Source of the DNA: Lujinxingia vulgaris
GTDB lineage: Bacteria; Myxococcota_A; Bradymonadia; Bradymonadales; Bradymonadaceae
Direction of reading: 5' to 3'
NCBI RefSeq assembly: GCF_007997015.1
Contig: NZ_VOSM01000006.1
Coordinates: 186,001 to 250,000 of the forward strand
DNA length: 64,000 bases
Shown here: positions 35,423 to 43,372 of the stretch, one piece after another
Layout: every line of letters starts with the position of its first letter
Position numbering within the stretch: the stretch's first letter is position 1
Made by a program: the position numbers and the translations under genes
The notes under the pieces: generated by a model
What the model saw: the letters and a program-made list of their open reading frames with translations, nothing else
What the model was told of the DNA's origin: nothing
Databases searched by the model: none

Positions 35423-35592
35423 CGTCCCAGGGACGGACAAGGTCCAGGTTTTATGCGGGTGAGGGGCGACCCAGGGTCATGCCGGGAGGTGACCGTGGGT
35501 CATGCCGGGTGGTGACCCAGGGTTATGCTGGAAGCTGACCCAGGGTCACATCAGGGGCAGCGTTTATGCGGATGAGACGCGACCGTGGGTCG
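35423..35592. repeat. Family 1 palindrome cluster, six sites
   Basis: Sites at 35423 (CGTCCCAGGGACG), 35467, 35490, 35513, 35536 and 35580. Intervals 44, 23, 23, 23, 44. Both 44-bp steps carry a TTTATGCGG(G/A)TGA motif; the 23-bp steps carry TGCCGGG-like linkers. Confidence 0.9.
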
Positions 35593-35769
35593 TCCTCGGT
35601 TGGGATGTGTGGGACGGCTACCCGGCGCGAACGCGTCCCGGGGTTGATCTTGCGACCGACTCGGCGCTACAACACCAGCGTTGACCCCTACTTACGGACA
35701 GAAATGATCGTCGGAGGTCGCGCTGTGGTGTAAGGCGCGCTGAGAGGCGATCGGAACGACGAGGCGAAG
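35593..35769. other. Leader of paralogue 3
   Basis: No gene. Purely intergenic sequence downstream of the palindrome cluster; presumably contains the promoter, which I cannot place. Confidence 0.35.
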
Positions 35770-36609
35770 ATGCGCGGTGCGATGAAGCGATGGCTGGTGG
35801 TGTGTGTGGCGGCGATGATGGTGACGGCCTGTGGTGATGACGGCGTCGGCTCCAACGCTACAGACGCCGGGTTTGATATTGGCGAGGAGTCCCCGGACGC
35901 CGGCGACACCGGTGCCAATGACGAGGACACGGGCAGCGACGAGGACACCGGCTCCAACGAGGAGGACGCCGGCGGCGATGAAGATGCCGGCACGGACGAA
36001 GATGCCGGCACGGACGAGGACGCGGGCACGGACGAAGATGCTGGCACCGACGACGACGCCGGCACCGACCCCGATCCGGCCCCGGCCTGCGAGCCGACCT
36101 TCGGTCCGGACGACGCCTGTGGTGAGAGCATCGAGGGGACCTGGAGCTTTGGTAACGCCTGCACCGATTTTGATTTTGCGTCGCTCCTCTCCACGGTCTG
36201 TGATGGATCGACGGTGGAATCGCTCGACGTGAATACCGACGGCACCCTGGTGGTCACGGCCGATAACTTCGCCCGGGCGATCACCATCGAGGCTGAGGCG
36301 CTCGTCTACATTCCCGCCGACTGTCAGGCGATCGGGTTTCTCGGCTGCGAAGGGTTCGGGGATATCGCCGGCTCGGCCGACCCGAACGTCGAGGTGAGCT
36401 GCGTCACCAACGCGACCGCCGGCCGCTGCGAGTGTGATGTGGCGGGCACCTACGAAGAAGAGAGCGCCGGGGCCTACACCAACGAGGGTGGCGTGGTCAC
36501 CGTCGGCGAGGAGGTCTACGACGTGTGCGTCAGCGGCGACTCGATGAGTGCTCGCCGTCGCTCCGAAGACGAGCAGCGCCCGAGCTTTGTGGAGATCTAC
36601 ACCCGCTAA
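35770..36609 (+). CDS. Asp-rich lipoprotein, paralogue 3 of 3
   Basis: 279 residues. Lipobox MMVTAC (Cys21). The linker (about residues 40-98) is a near-perfect tandem of DEDAGTD units encoded by repeated GACGAAGATGCCGGCAC-type DNA, so its length could change by slippage or recombination. The domain PACEPTFGPDDACGESIEGTW and RCECDVAGTYEEE match paralogues 1 and 2. It is followed by the same conserved 3' block and a terminator, then by the large family 2 array. Confidence 0.75.
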   Translation: MRGAMKRWLVVCVAAMMVTACGDDGVGSNATDAGFDIGEESPDAGDTGANDEDTGSDEDTGSNEEDAGGDEDAGTDEDAGTDEDAGTDEDAGTDDDAGTDPDPAPACEPTFGPDDACGESIEGTWSFGNACTDFDFASLLSTVCDGSTVESLDVNTDGTLVVTADNFARAITIEAEALVYIPADCQAIGFLGCEGFGDIAGSADPNVEVSCVTNATAGRCECDVAGTYEEESAGAYTNEGGVVTVGEEVYDVCVSGDSMSARRRSEDEQRPSFVEIYTR

Positions 36610-36660
36610 AGGTCGGTCGAAGTGGTGAGTGACGTGCCCTGTGGGGCGGTCTCTCGTAAG

Positions 36661-36697
36661 TGGGGCGTCGCGCTGAGCGCGGCGCCCCATTTTTTTG
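36661..36697 (+). terminator. Terminator of paralogue 3
   Basis: GGGGCGTCGCGC / GCGCGGCGCCCC (one G-T pair) and seven T; sequence equivalent to the hairpins after paralogues 1 and 2. Confidence 0.85.
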
Positions 36698-36708
36698 GCG
36701 TGGAAAGA

Positions 36709-37099
36709 CGGAAGACTCCGGCCCTGGAGCTAAAAATTTAGCTCGATGGGCGGAAGGTTCCGGCCCAGGAGGCAAAAATTTACCTCGAAGTGCGGAAGCT
36801 TCCGGCCCTGGAGCTAAAAATTTAGCTCGATGGGCGGAAGCTTCCGGCTCTGGAGGCAAAAATTTACCTCGAAGTGCGGAAGTTTCCGGCAGGTGGGCGA
36901 AAAATTTGCGCGACAGGGCGGAGCTTTCCGGTAAGTGGGTGAAAAATTGACCTCGGAGTGCGGAAGTTTCCGGCCGTGGAGGCAAAAATTTATCCGGGTG
37001 GGCGGAAGTTTCCGGCCGTGGAGGCAAAAATTTGCCTGGATGGGCGGAAGTTTCCGGCCTCTGAGCCAAAAAATTACCTCGGTAGGCGGAAGAATCCGG
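36709..37099. repeat. 42-bp-period double-palindrome array, ten copies (family 2)
   Basis: CGGAA-GN-TTCCG palindromes begin at 36709, 36751, 36793, 36835, 36877, 36919, 36961, 37003, 37045 and 37087: nine successive intervals of exactly 42 bp. Midway in each interval is a second palindrome (GGCAAA-AA-TTTGCC or GAGCTAAA-AA-TTTAGCTC type) whose centre is 21 bp from that of the first in the three units measured. Arms vary between copies while symmetry is kept. It fills the gap between the convergent ends of paralogue 3 and msrA. Confidence 0.95.
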
Positions 37100-37102
37100 G
37101 TT

Positions 37103-37753
<651 letters not shown>

Positions 37754-37978
37754 GGTCGTGACCTGGGAGTCGGGGGAGGTGGTCGGAGGGTGGCGCGCGC
37801 AAAGGCTGCGGTCGACCCCATCAACCGGGCAACGCCGGGGAGCGCCGGGGCATTTCAGCCTGGAAAAGTTCTCTGGCGTGGTGGGAAGGGTTTGACAAGG
37901 CGCGCGGCGCATGATGAGAAACTGCGACCCCCACACGGGGGTAGATCGCAACCGGAGTCGTAAAAGAGGGCAAGAAAC

Positions 37979-38395
37979 ATGCGTTTGCAGCAGGGACTTG
38001 ATGTCATTCATCGTCAGATCGAGGAGTGGGCCGAGGCCGCCGGGGAGGTCCTCGATGGCGAGTCGGTGGACGGGTTTGTGGACCTGGCCACCGAGCTTTT
38101 GACCCACATCCAGGAGATCGTCGAAGAGCTCGATCTCGACGGGGAGACCTTGCGCGTGCCCACCGGCCAGGTGGGGGTCAAGGAGGTCGGCGAGGGGCTG
38201 GGGATTGCGCTGGCGCAGGCCTGGGAGCTTCTGGAGTTCGGGCAGCGCCCCTCCGAGCTGCATTTTGACCAGATCGAGCCCCTGCTCATCGCGATGGCCG
38301 AGCTGCTGGAGCTCGATCCGGAAGATGACGAGGCCGAGGAAGAGGTGGAGCGCGTCACCGCGCTGCTCGACGAGTTTTTGTCGGACACCTACTGA
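37979..38395 (+). CDS. Acidic helical hypothetical protein
   Basis: 138 residues, no signal peptide, strongly acidic and almost entirely predicted helix ([46 protein letters not shown]). Not recognised. The composition would suit a small cytoplasmic binding protein. Terminated by its own hairpin; the convergent yaeQ gene lies beyond a family 1 palindrome cluster. Confidence 0.65.
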   Translation: MRLQQGLDVIHRQIEEWAEAAGEVLDGESVDGFVDLATELLTHIQEIVEELDLDGETLRVPTGQVGVKEVGEGLGIALAQAWELLEFGQRPSELHFDQIEPLLIAMAELLELDPEDDEAEEEVERVTALLDEFLSDTY

Positions 38396-38416
38396 TCGTT
38401 TCGATCACCTCGATCA

Positions 38417-38440
38417 CCCGGCCTCTCCGGCCGGGTTTTT
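38417..38440 (+). terminator. Rho-independent terminator
   Basis: CCCGGCC / GGCCGGG with a short loop and TTTTT, 22 bases after the stop. Confidence 0.85.
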
Positions 38441-38476
38441 AATCCACAGCCGGGGGGGGAGACGCGTCGCTTCGGG

Positions 38477-38646
38477 TGACCGTGGGTCGTCGTTTTTGGT
38501 GACCGTGGGTCGCGTGTGAGGCGCATACGCTAAGGGGTCGAGGCGACCGTGGGTCGTCATTTTTGGTGGCCCTGGGTCATCGTTTTTGGTGACCGTGGGT
38601 CGCGTGTGAGCCGCATACAATAAGGATTTGGTGCGACCCACGGTCG
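38477..38646. repeat. Family 1 palindrome cluster, six sites
   Basis: Sites at 38477, 38500, 38544, 38567, 38590 and 38634; intervals 23, 44, 23, 23, 44. The 10-bp linkers are TCGTTTTTGG-like (three copies) and both 31-bp linkers share GTGTGAG-CGCATAC..TAAGG. The cluster fills the gap between two convergent genes. Confidence 0.95.
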
Positions 38647-38691
38647 TGCGCGTATCCTGAAAAAGTCGCTGTTTTTTATGGCCTGAAAAAT

Positions 38692-39234
38692 TTAGCGAGG
38701 GTCGCGCAGGGTGTGCACGGGGCTGCTCAGCGTGGCGTCGCCCAGGGTGATGTAGAGCTGGCCTTCGCTGCGCAAAACGTCCCAGCGGTTGGTGCGGTCG
38801 AGCTTTTCGGCCAGCGCCTGAATGAAGTCGGGCGCAAAGGCGATGAGCGCGATGGTCTCGGCGCGGTGGATCTGGCCGCTCTCCAGGTCGCTGAGGGTGG
38901 GGGCGGGGTCTTTGTGGGTGTAGACGGCGACCTGGTCGGCGGTTTTGGCAATCTTGTGGAGGCGGTCGGGGGCGGGCTGCCCGATCTCGATCCACAACAG
39001 GATCTGACCGGTGAGGTCGTAGATGGCGATCGTGGGATCGTCTGGGGTGCTGACGCCGCGGCCAAAGTCGATGCCCTCGCCATACTCCAGGCAATACGCC
39101 AGCAGACGTGTCACCAGGTAGAGGTCGGTCTCGGAGGGGTGCTGGGCCAGGCGCAACTCCAGCGTCTCGTAGACGCCGCGGTCGACGTCGGAGAGGTTGA
39201 TGTCGAAGCGGCGCATCGTGGCGCTCAAAGCCAT
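38692..39234 (-). CDS. yaeQ: YaeQ family protein
   Basis: 180 residues; GGAG five bases before the start. Full-length YaeQ signatures: RFDINLSDVDRGVYE at the start, HPSETDLYLVTRLLAYCL, ILLWIEIGQPAPDRLHKIAKTADQVAVYTH. YaeQ adopts a PD-(D/E)XK nuclease-like fold; its biological role is unclear (it was first noted as suppressing haemolysin loss in enterobacteria). Cytoplasmic. It lies 36 bases downstream of the NTF2-like gene on the same strand. Confidence 0.92.
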   Translation of the reverse strand: MALSATMRRFDINLSDVDRGVYETLELRLAQHPSETDLYLVTRLLAYCLEYGEGIDFGRGVSTPDDPTIAIYDLTGQILLWIEIGQPAPDRLHKIAKTADQVAVYTHKDPAPTLSDLESGQIHRAETIALIAFAPDFIQALAEKLDRTNRWDVLRSEGQLYITLGDATLSSPVHTLRDPR

Positions 39235-39270
39235 GGTGTCTCCACGAGAAGTTGAAAAGCGTGCCGAAGG

Positions 39271-39690
39271 TCAGTCGTCACCGGTCGACGAGCCCTCGCC
39301 GAGAAGTTCGGCGAGCGCGCCGGCCTGCGGCATGACGATGTAGGAGGTCAGGTTAAGCAGCAGCGGGGTGGTCGAGTCTACCCGAGTAAAGCGGTAGACG
39401 TCGCAGAAGGCATAGCTGCGCTCCTCACCGGAGGCGGTGGCCACGCGCATCGTGCCGTGAACCACGCCTTCATCCTGGCTGGCGAAGATGCTGCGAAGCT
39501 CCATCCCGCGGGTCTCGCTGTGGGCGAAGACCTCAAAGGCCTCGGCCAGGGCGTCTTTGCCCTCGATGACCATCACGCCCACGATTTCCCAGCGGATGTC
39601 GTCGGCGGCGTGCTCCAGGATGTACTCAAAATCGCCGCCGGCTAGCGCGTAGTTGAGCGCCGAGAGAAGCGGGTGCAGATCGGTAGACAT
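39271..39690 (-). CDS. NTF2-like / SnoaL-type protein
   Basis: 139 residues. The cone-shaped NTF2 fold is suggested by a helical start (LLSALNYALAGGDFEYILEHAADDIRWEIVG), a short central turn, and paired strands (EGVVHGTMRVATASGEERSYAFCDVYRF). Such domains act as ketosteroid isomerase-like enzymes or binding pockets; nothing defines the ligand. Upstream gene of a two-gene unit with yaeQ. Confidence 0.7.
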   Translation of the reverse strand: MSTDLHPLLSALNYALAGGDFEYILEHAADDIRWEIVGVMVIEGKDALAEAFEVFAHSETRGMELRSIFASQDEGVVHGTMRVATASGEERSYAFCDVYRFTRVDSTTPLLLNLTSYIVMPQAGALAELLGEGSSTGDD

Positions 39691-39899
39691 CGTCGGAGGT
39701 CGCCTGGGGCCTGGAGGGTGGACGTCAGATGCGTCGGGTACGCAGGACGCGATGATGCGCAGTTTTTGCGCGGTGCCGGGCCAGCGCGGCGCCGGGGATG
39801 TACCGCATGGGGAGGGCCCGCGTCACGGTAAATCGACATAAGTTAACATTTTCACGTTGATAGCCGGCGTGTGTGGGGGGCCTACTCTCGGCCTTAGAA

Positions 39900-39956
39900 C
39901 GACCGGGGGTCGCCGATCACCCGCATCAGCGGCGGATGAGGGGCGACCCCGCGTGA
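39900..39956. repeat. Family 1 sites 44 bp apart
   Basis: CGACCGGGGGTCG (39900) and a degenerate CGACCCCGCGTGA (39944); the linker contains TCACCCGCATCA, the 31-bp-linker motif. Confidence 0.65.
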
Positions 39957-39987
39957 AAACTCAACTCAGCTCAGCGTGAGACGGCGC

Positions 39988-41826
39988 TCAGGGCACGATG
40001 CACACGCCGTCCTGGCCGGCGGAGGCCGAGCACATGCCGCTGCAGCAGTCGGTGGGACGCGTGCAGGGCATGTAGGCCGGCTGGCAGGAGAGCAGGGCGC
40101 AGACGCCTTCCTCGCAGCGCAGGGGGCTGCAGCAGTCGGAGTCGGTGCTGCAGGCCTCGTCGGTGCTGGCGCACACCGGATCGGGGTCGGGATCGACATC
40201 GGGCTCGGGGCCGACATCGTCGCCGGGATCGGGATCCGGGTCGGTGTCGGGCTCGGGGCAACTTTGCCCGACGCGGCCCACGCCGCGATCGTAGTGGATG
40301 CTGACCTGGTTGTTGGCGCCGAAGCGGCTGTCGTGGAGGCCGCCGAAAATCTCGATGTCGTTGTTGGTCTCAATGCCGCCGGGCACCGCGTAGATGTAGC
40401 CGCCGACGTCGATCTGATTGTTGGATCGGAAGCCGTTGGGGCCGCCGACGTACATGCGCATCAGGGCCGGGTAGTTCGGCGATCCCAGGCGGAAGCGCTC
40501 GTTGGTGCGCACGTCGCCGGCCACGAAGATATCGAAGCTCGCGTCGGGGGTGAGCGTGATGGTGAGCTGGCCGTTGCTCTCGATGTCGCCGTCGACGTAG
40601 AGGGCGGTGTTGCCGGTGGCCACGATCGTGGTGGGCAGGTTGGGGGTGATCTCGCTCAAGTAGTAGTTGCCGCAGGGGAGCTCCAGACGCACGCCGCCGG
40701 TGGCGTTTTCCAGGACGTCGGGCTCAAGGCCGATGGTGGCGTTGTCGTTGATGTCACGTCGGCTGGCGACGATGGCGGCCACGTCGATGCGGTCGTCTTC
40801 CTCGCAGTAGGAGCAGGCGTCGCCGACGCTCACGGGCCCCTCATTGAGGCTCTGGTAGGTGACGTTGGGGTGCACCGAGGTGCCCGCCGGGACGTTGAGG
40901 TCGCCGCCGATGGTCACGCCCAGGTTGGTGTCGATGTCGCCCATCATAAAGGCGTCTTCGCCCACCGAGACCGGGTTGTTGTTATAAAAATCGCCGCCGT
41001 TGTAGAGGCGCTGGCCGATCTCGGCGCCGATGTTGAGGTTGATGCCTTCGGAGCCGGCCACCCAGAGGGTGCCGGTGACGTCGACCAGGCCGTTGGCGCG
41101 CTGGCTGCCGTTGGTGCCCACGCCGCCGCCGGGGCCGCCGGGGGTGTAGGGGCCGACCTGGCTGTCGTAGGCGTCGACCATGAGTCCGACGTTGGTCACG
41201 ACGTCTTCGCAGGAGCATAAGCCCCAGCGGAAGGTGTATTCGGCAAGGTCGCCGGCGCAGGCCTGCGGGGAGCCCTGACCGGGCTCAAACGCGATGACCG
41301 GGCCGACGCCCTCGCAGCTTGCCGGACCGGGCTCCAGCGCGATGATCTCGCGGCAGGTGCCGGCCACACAGCCCTCGCCGGCGTCGCAGACGTTGCCACA
41401 GCCGCCGCAATGGTCGCTGTCGAGCGAGGTGTCCACGCACGCTCCGGCGCAGGCCTCAAGCTCTGCCGGGCAGCTCCCCGGGTCGACGCAGCTCCCGCCG
41501 GAGCAGACATCTTCACCCTCACAGACCACCCCGCAGCCGCCGCAGTTGTCAGGGTCGACGCTGGTGGGGATGCACTCCCCGTCGCAGCGGTCCTGGTAGG
41601 AGGGACAGCTCTCATCAAGGGGGGTGTCGCCGGCGTCGCCGGTATCCGAGGGGTCGGTGTCGGGGGTGAGGGTGGCGTCGGGATCGGAATTGGCGTCGAG
41701 ATCACTGTCGGCGCCGGCGTCTGCGGTGGTGTCACCGCCGTTTTCGGTCGGCGCGACGTCGTCGCCGCAGGCGCTCAACAGACTTACACACAACAAACCC
41801 ACCAGGGGCCAGGTCAGGTGTCGCAT
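39988..41826 (-). CDS. Modular Cys-rich lipoprotein with a DUF7305-like beta domain
   Basis: 612 residues. Lipobox LSAC (Cys20), an Asp/Thr-rich linker to about 70, two Cys-rich repeats (CVDTSLDSDHCGGCGNVC and a similar earlier unit, the myxobacterial Stigma1-like type), then a long beta-helical-looking region (NIGAEIGQRLYNGGDFYNNNPVSVGEDAFMMGDI...) with repeated GDI/VDGDIESNG units, then a Pro-Asp linker (DPDPDPGDDVGPEPD) and two more Cys-rich knots (CSTDSDCCSPLRC). The central domain recalls polymer-forming bactofilin-like or pilus-associated DUF7305 proteins. Probably surface-exposed adhesin or scaffold. Confidence 0.7.
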   Translation of the reverse strand: MRHLTWPLVGLLCVSLLSACGDDVAPTENGGDTTADAGADSDLDANSDPDATLTPDTDPSDTGDAGDTPLDESCPSYQDRCDGECIPTSVDPDNCGGCGVVCEGEDVCSGGSCVDPGSCPAELEACAGACVDTSLDSDHCGGCGNVCDAGEGCVAGTCREIIALEPGPASCEGVGPVIAFEPGQGSPQACAGDLAEYTFRWGLCSCEDVVTNVGLMVDAYDSQVGPYTPGGPGGGVGTNGSQRANGLVDVTGTLWVAGSEGINLNIGAEIGQRLYNGGDFYNNNPVSVGEDAFMMGDIDTNLGVTIGGDLNVPAGTSVHPNVTYQSLNEGPVSVGDACSYCEEDDRIDVAAIVASRRDINDNATIGLEPDVLENATGGVRLELPCGNYYLSEITPNLPTTIVATGNTALYVDGDIESNGQLTITLTPDASFDIFVAGDVRTNERFRLGSPNYPALMRMYVGGPNGFRSNNQIDVGGYIYAVPGGIETNNDIEIFGGLHDSRFGANNQVSIHYDRGVGRVGQSCPEPDTDPDPDPGDDVGPEPDVDPDPDPVCASTDEACSTDSDCCSPLRCEEGVCALLSCQPAYMPCTRPTDCCSGMCSASAGQDGVCIVP

Positions 41827-42087
41827 CCTGAAACTCCACGCTGAAAGAAGATGAAAGGCATCGGGCGTCGTAAACTCGGGGGCGCATCAACGCTACCACA
41901 ATCGGGGGGCGGAGCGCAGCGACAGGGACGTAACAGGCTGTGTTATTCGGTGGTTATGGGACGGGCTCGGGACGGTCCATCGGTTGGTGACAAGCCCCTC
42001 GCTCCTACATTGCCCCCGAGGGCCGAGGCCCGGAGCGGTCGGCGCGAGTGGCGCGTCAGGTCCACTGCTTACGCAGGGAGTACGACG

Positions 42088-42738
42088 ATGACCTACGAGA
42101 TCTTTTTGATGCGGGTGGAGCGCCGAAGCGGCATCGATGACGCCGGGCTGCTCCAGGAGCTTGTGCACCGCGTGATCGTGGAGCTGGGAGGTGCGCTGAG
42201 TCGGGAGAGCGCCGAGGTGGTGGCCGAGCGCCTGCCGGAGCCGCTGGCCTCCGAGCTCCGGGCGGCCCCCCGGGGGGCTTCAGACCCGGGCATCACACCC
42301 ACCGCGCTCTACACGAGCGTCGGCGAAGCGCTCGCGCTCGACGAGGGTTTTGCCATGGAGTTCAGCCGCGTGGTCTGCCAGGTGGTGAGCGAGTGCGTGG
42401 GCGCCGAGCGCCGCGCGCTGCTCATCGCGCGCCTTGGCCAGCCGTGGCGCGAGCTCTTTGAGCCCCGCAAGGCCGACTTCGGCCATCGCCCCGAGCTCGC
42501 CAGTGAGCCGGGCCCCACCGACAGCACCACCCGCGACGACCTGGCCGAGGGGCGCCCCGGGAGCACCCGTCCCTTAAGCGAGGAGAGCGCCGCCCAGCAG
42601 GACTCCATCGCCCGCGACGCGGAGCCCCACCAGGGTGAGAGACTGGCGACCAGCCACGGAAAACCCGCGCGCCGCACCCTGGCCGAGGGACGCTCCGGGA
42701 GCTCGCGATCGCTCAACGAGCCGGGGCGGCGCAGCTGA
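42088..42738 (+). CDS. DUF2267-type protein with a disordered C-terminal tail
   Basis: 216 residues from the ATG with AGGGAG seven bases before it. Residues about 15-130 match DUF2267: helical, with VVAERLPEPLASELR and a second copy-like half (VVCQVVSECVGAERRALLIARLGQPWRELF). The tail (130-216) is low complexity and contains the motif LAEGRPGSTRPLSE and, again, TLAEGRSGSSRSLNE, about 45 residues apart. Function unknown. The stop abuts the 18-copy palindrome array. Confidence 0.7.
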   Translation: MTYEIFLMRVERRSGIDDAGLLQELVHRVIVELGGALSRESAEVVAERLPEPLASELRAAPRGASDPGITPTALYTSVGEALALDEGFAMEFSRVVCQVVSECVGAERRALLIARLGQPWRELFEPRKADFGHRPELASEPGPTDSTTRDDLAEGRPGSTRPLSEESAAQQDSIARDAEPHQGERLATSHGKPARRTLAEGRSGSSRSLNEPGRRS

Positions 42739-42770
42739 GCGTGTGGGTTGAGAATGAGACGGGTGAAAGC

Positions 42771-43372
42771 TGACCGTGGGTCGGGTTTTTTGCTCAGGTT
42801 TGGGTGAGCGTGGGTCAGGTTTTTTTGATCAGGTTTGGGTGAGCGTGGGTCAGGTTTTTTTGATCAGGTTTGGGTGACCGTGGGTCAGGTCGTATACCCC
42901 CTTGAAGCTGACCGTGGGTCAGGTCGTATACCCTGTATGAGCTGACCGTGGGTCAGGTCGTATACCCCGTAAAAGCTGACCGTGGGGCATGTCGGATACC
43001 CCGTAAAAGTTGACCGTGGGTCGCTCCTCATGCGCATAAATAAAGGTCGAGGTGCGACCGTGGGTCATGTCGCATACCCCGCTTAAGACGACCGTGGGTC
43101 ATGTCGCCTACCTCGTCTAAGCTGACCGTGGGTCAGCTCGCATACCCCGCTTAAGACGACCGTGGGTCATGTCGCCTACCCCGTATGAGCAGACCGTGGG
43201 TCAGGCCGCATACCCCGTTTGAGCTGACCGTGGGTCAGGTTGCATACCCCGCATAAGACGACCGTGAGTCAGGCCGCATACCCCGTTGAGGCTGACCGTG
43301 GGTCAGGTCGTATACCCCGTTGAAGCTGACCGTGGGTCAGTTGCCTACTCCGATTGAAATGACCGTGGGTCA
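42771..43372. repeat. Large tandem array of family 1 palindromes, 18 copies
   Basis: TGACC-GTG-GGTCA (with CGACC or AGACC starts in some copies) begins at 42771, 42805, 42840, 42875, 42909, 42943, 42977, 43011, 43055, 43089, 43123, 43157, 43191, 43225, 43259, 43293, 43327 and 43360. Fifteen intervals are 33-35 bp (thirteen are 34, with single-base changes at the edges), two more are 35 or 44. Nearly all cores read GTG, so all copies point the same way. The 21-bp linker is mostly GGTCGTATACCCCGTTGAAGC or GTCGCATACCCCGCTTAAGA. The single 44-bp step has CATGCGCATAAATAAAGG. The last copy supplies the stop of the DUF4336 gene. Confidence 0.97.

Noticed and set aside
36530-37069. Proline-rich 179-residue repeat protein on the minus strand
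   Set aside because: 42 bp is a multiple of three, so any frame without a stop in one unit stays open; the same array is open on the plus strand too. No ribosome binding site or signal sequence.
36709-37099. Enterobacterial-type REP/BIME element
   Set aside because: Sequence, 42-bp period and two-palindrome design do not match REP units, and no RAYT transposase is present.
37754-38263. 170-residue N-terminal extension of MsrA
   Set aside because: The frame is open but the sequence does not resemble MsrA; the family start is at 37753.
42771-43372. CRISPR array
   Set aside because: Repeats are only 13 bp, the 'spacers' are similar to each other rather than unique, and no cas gene is in the window.
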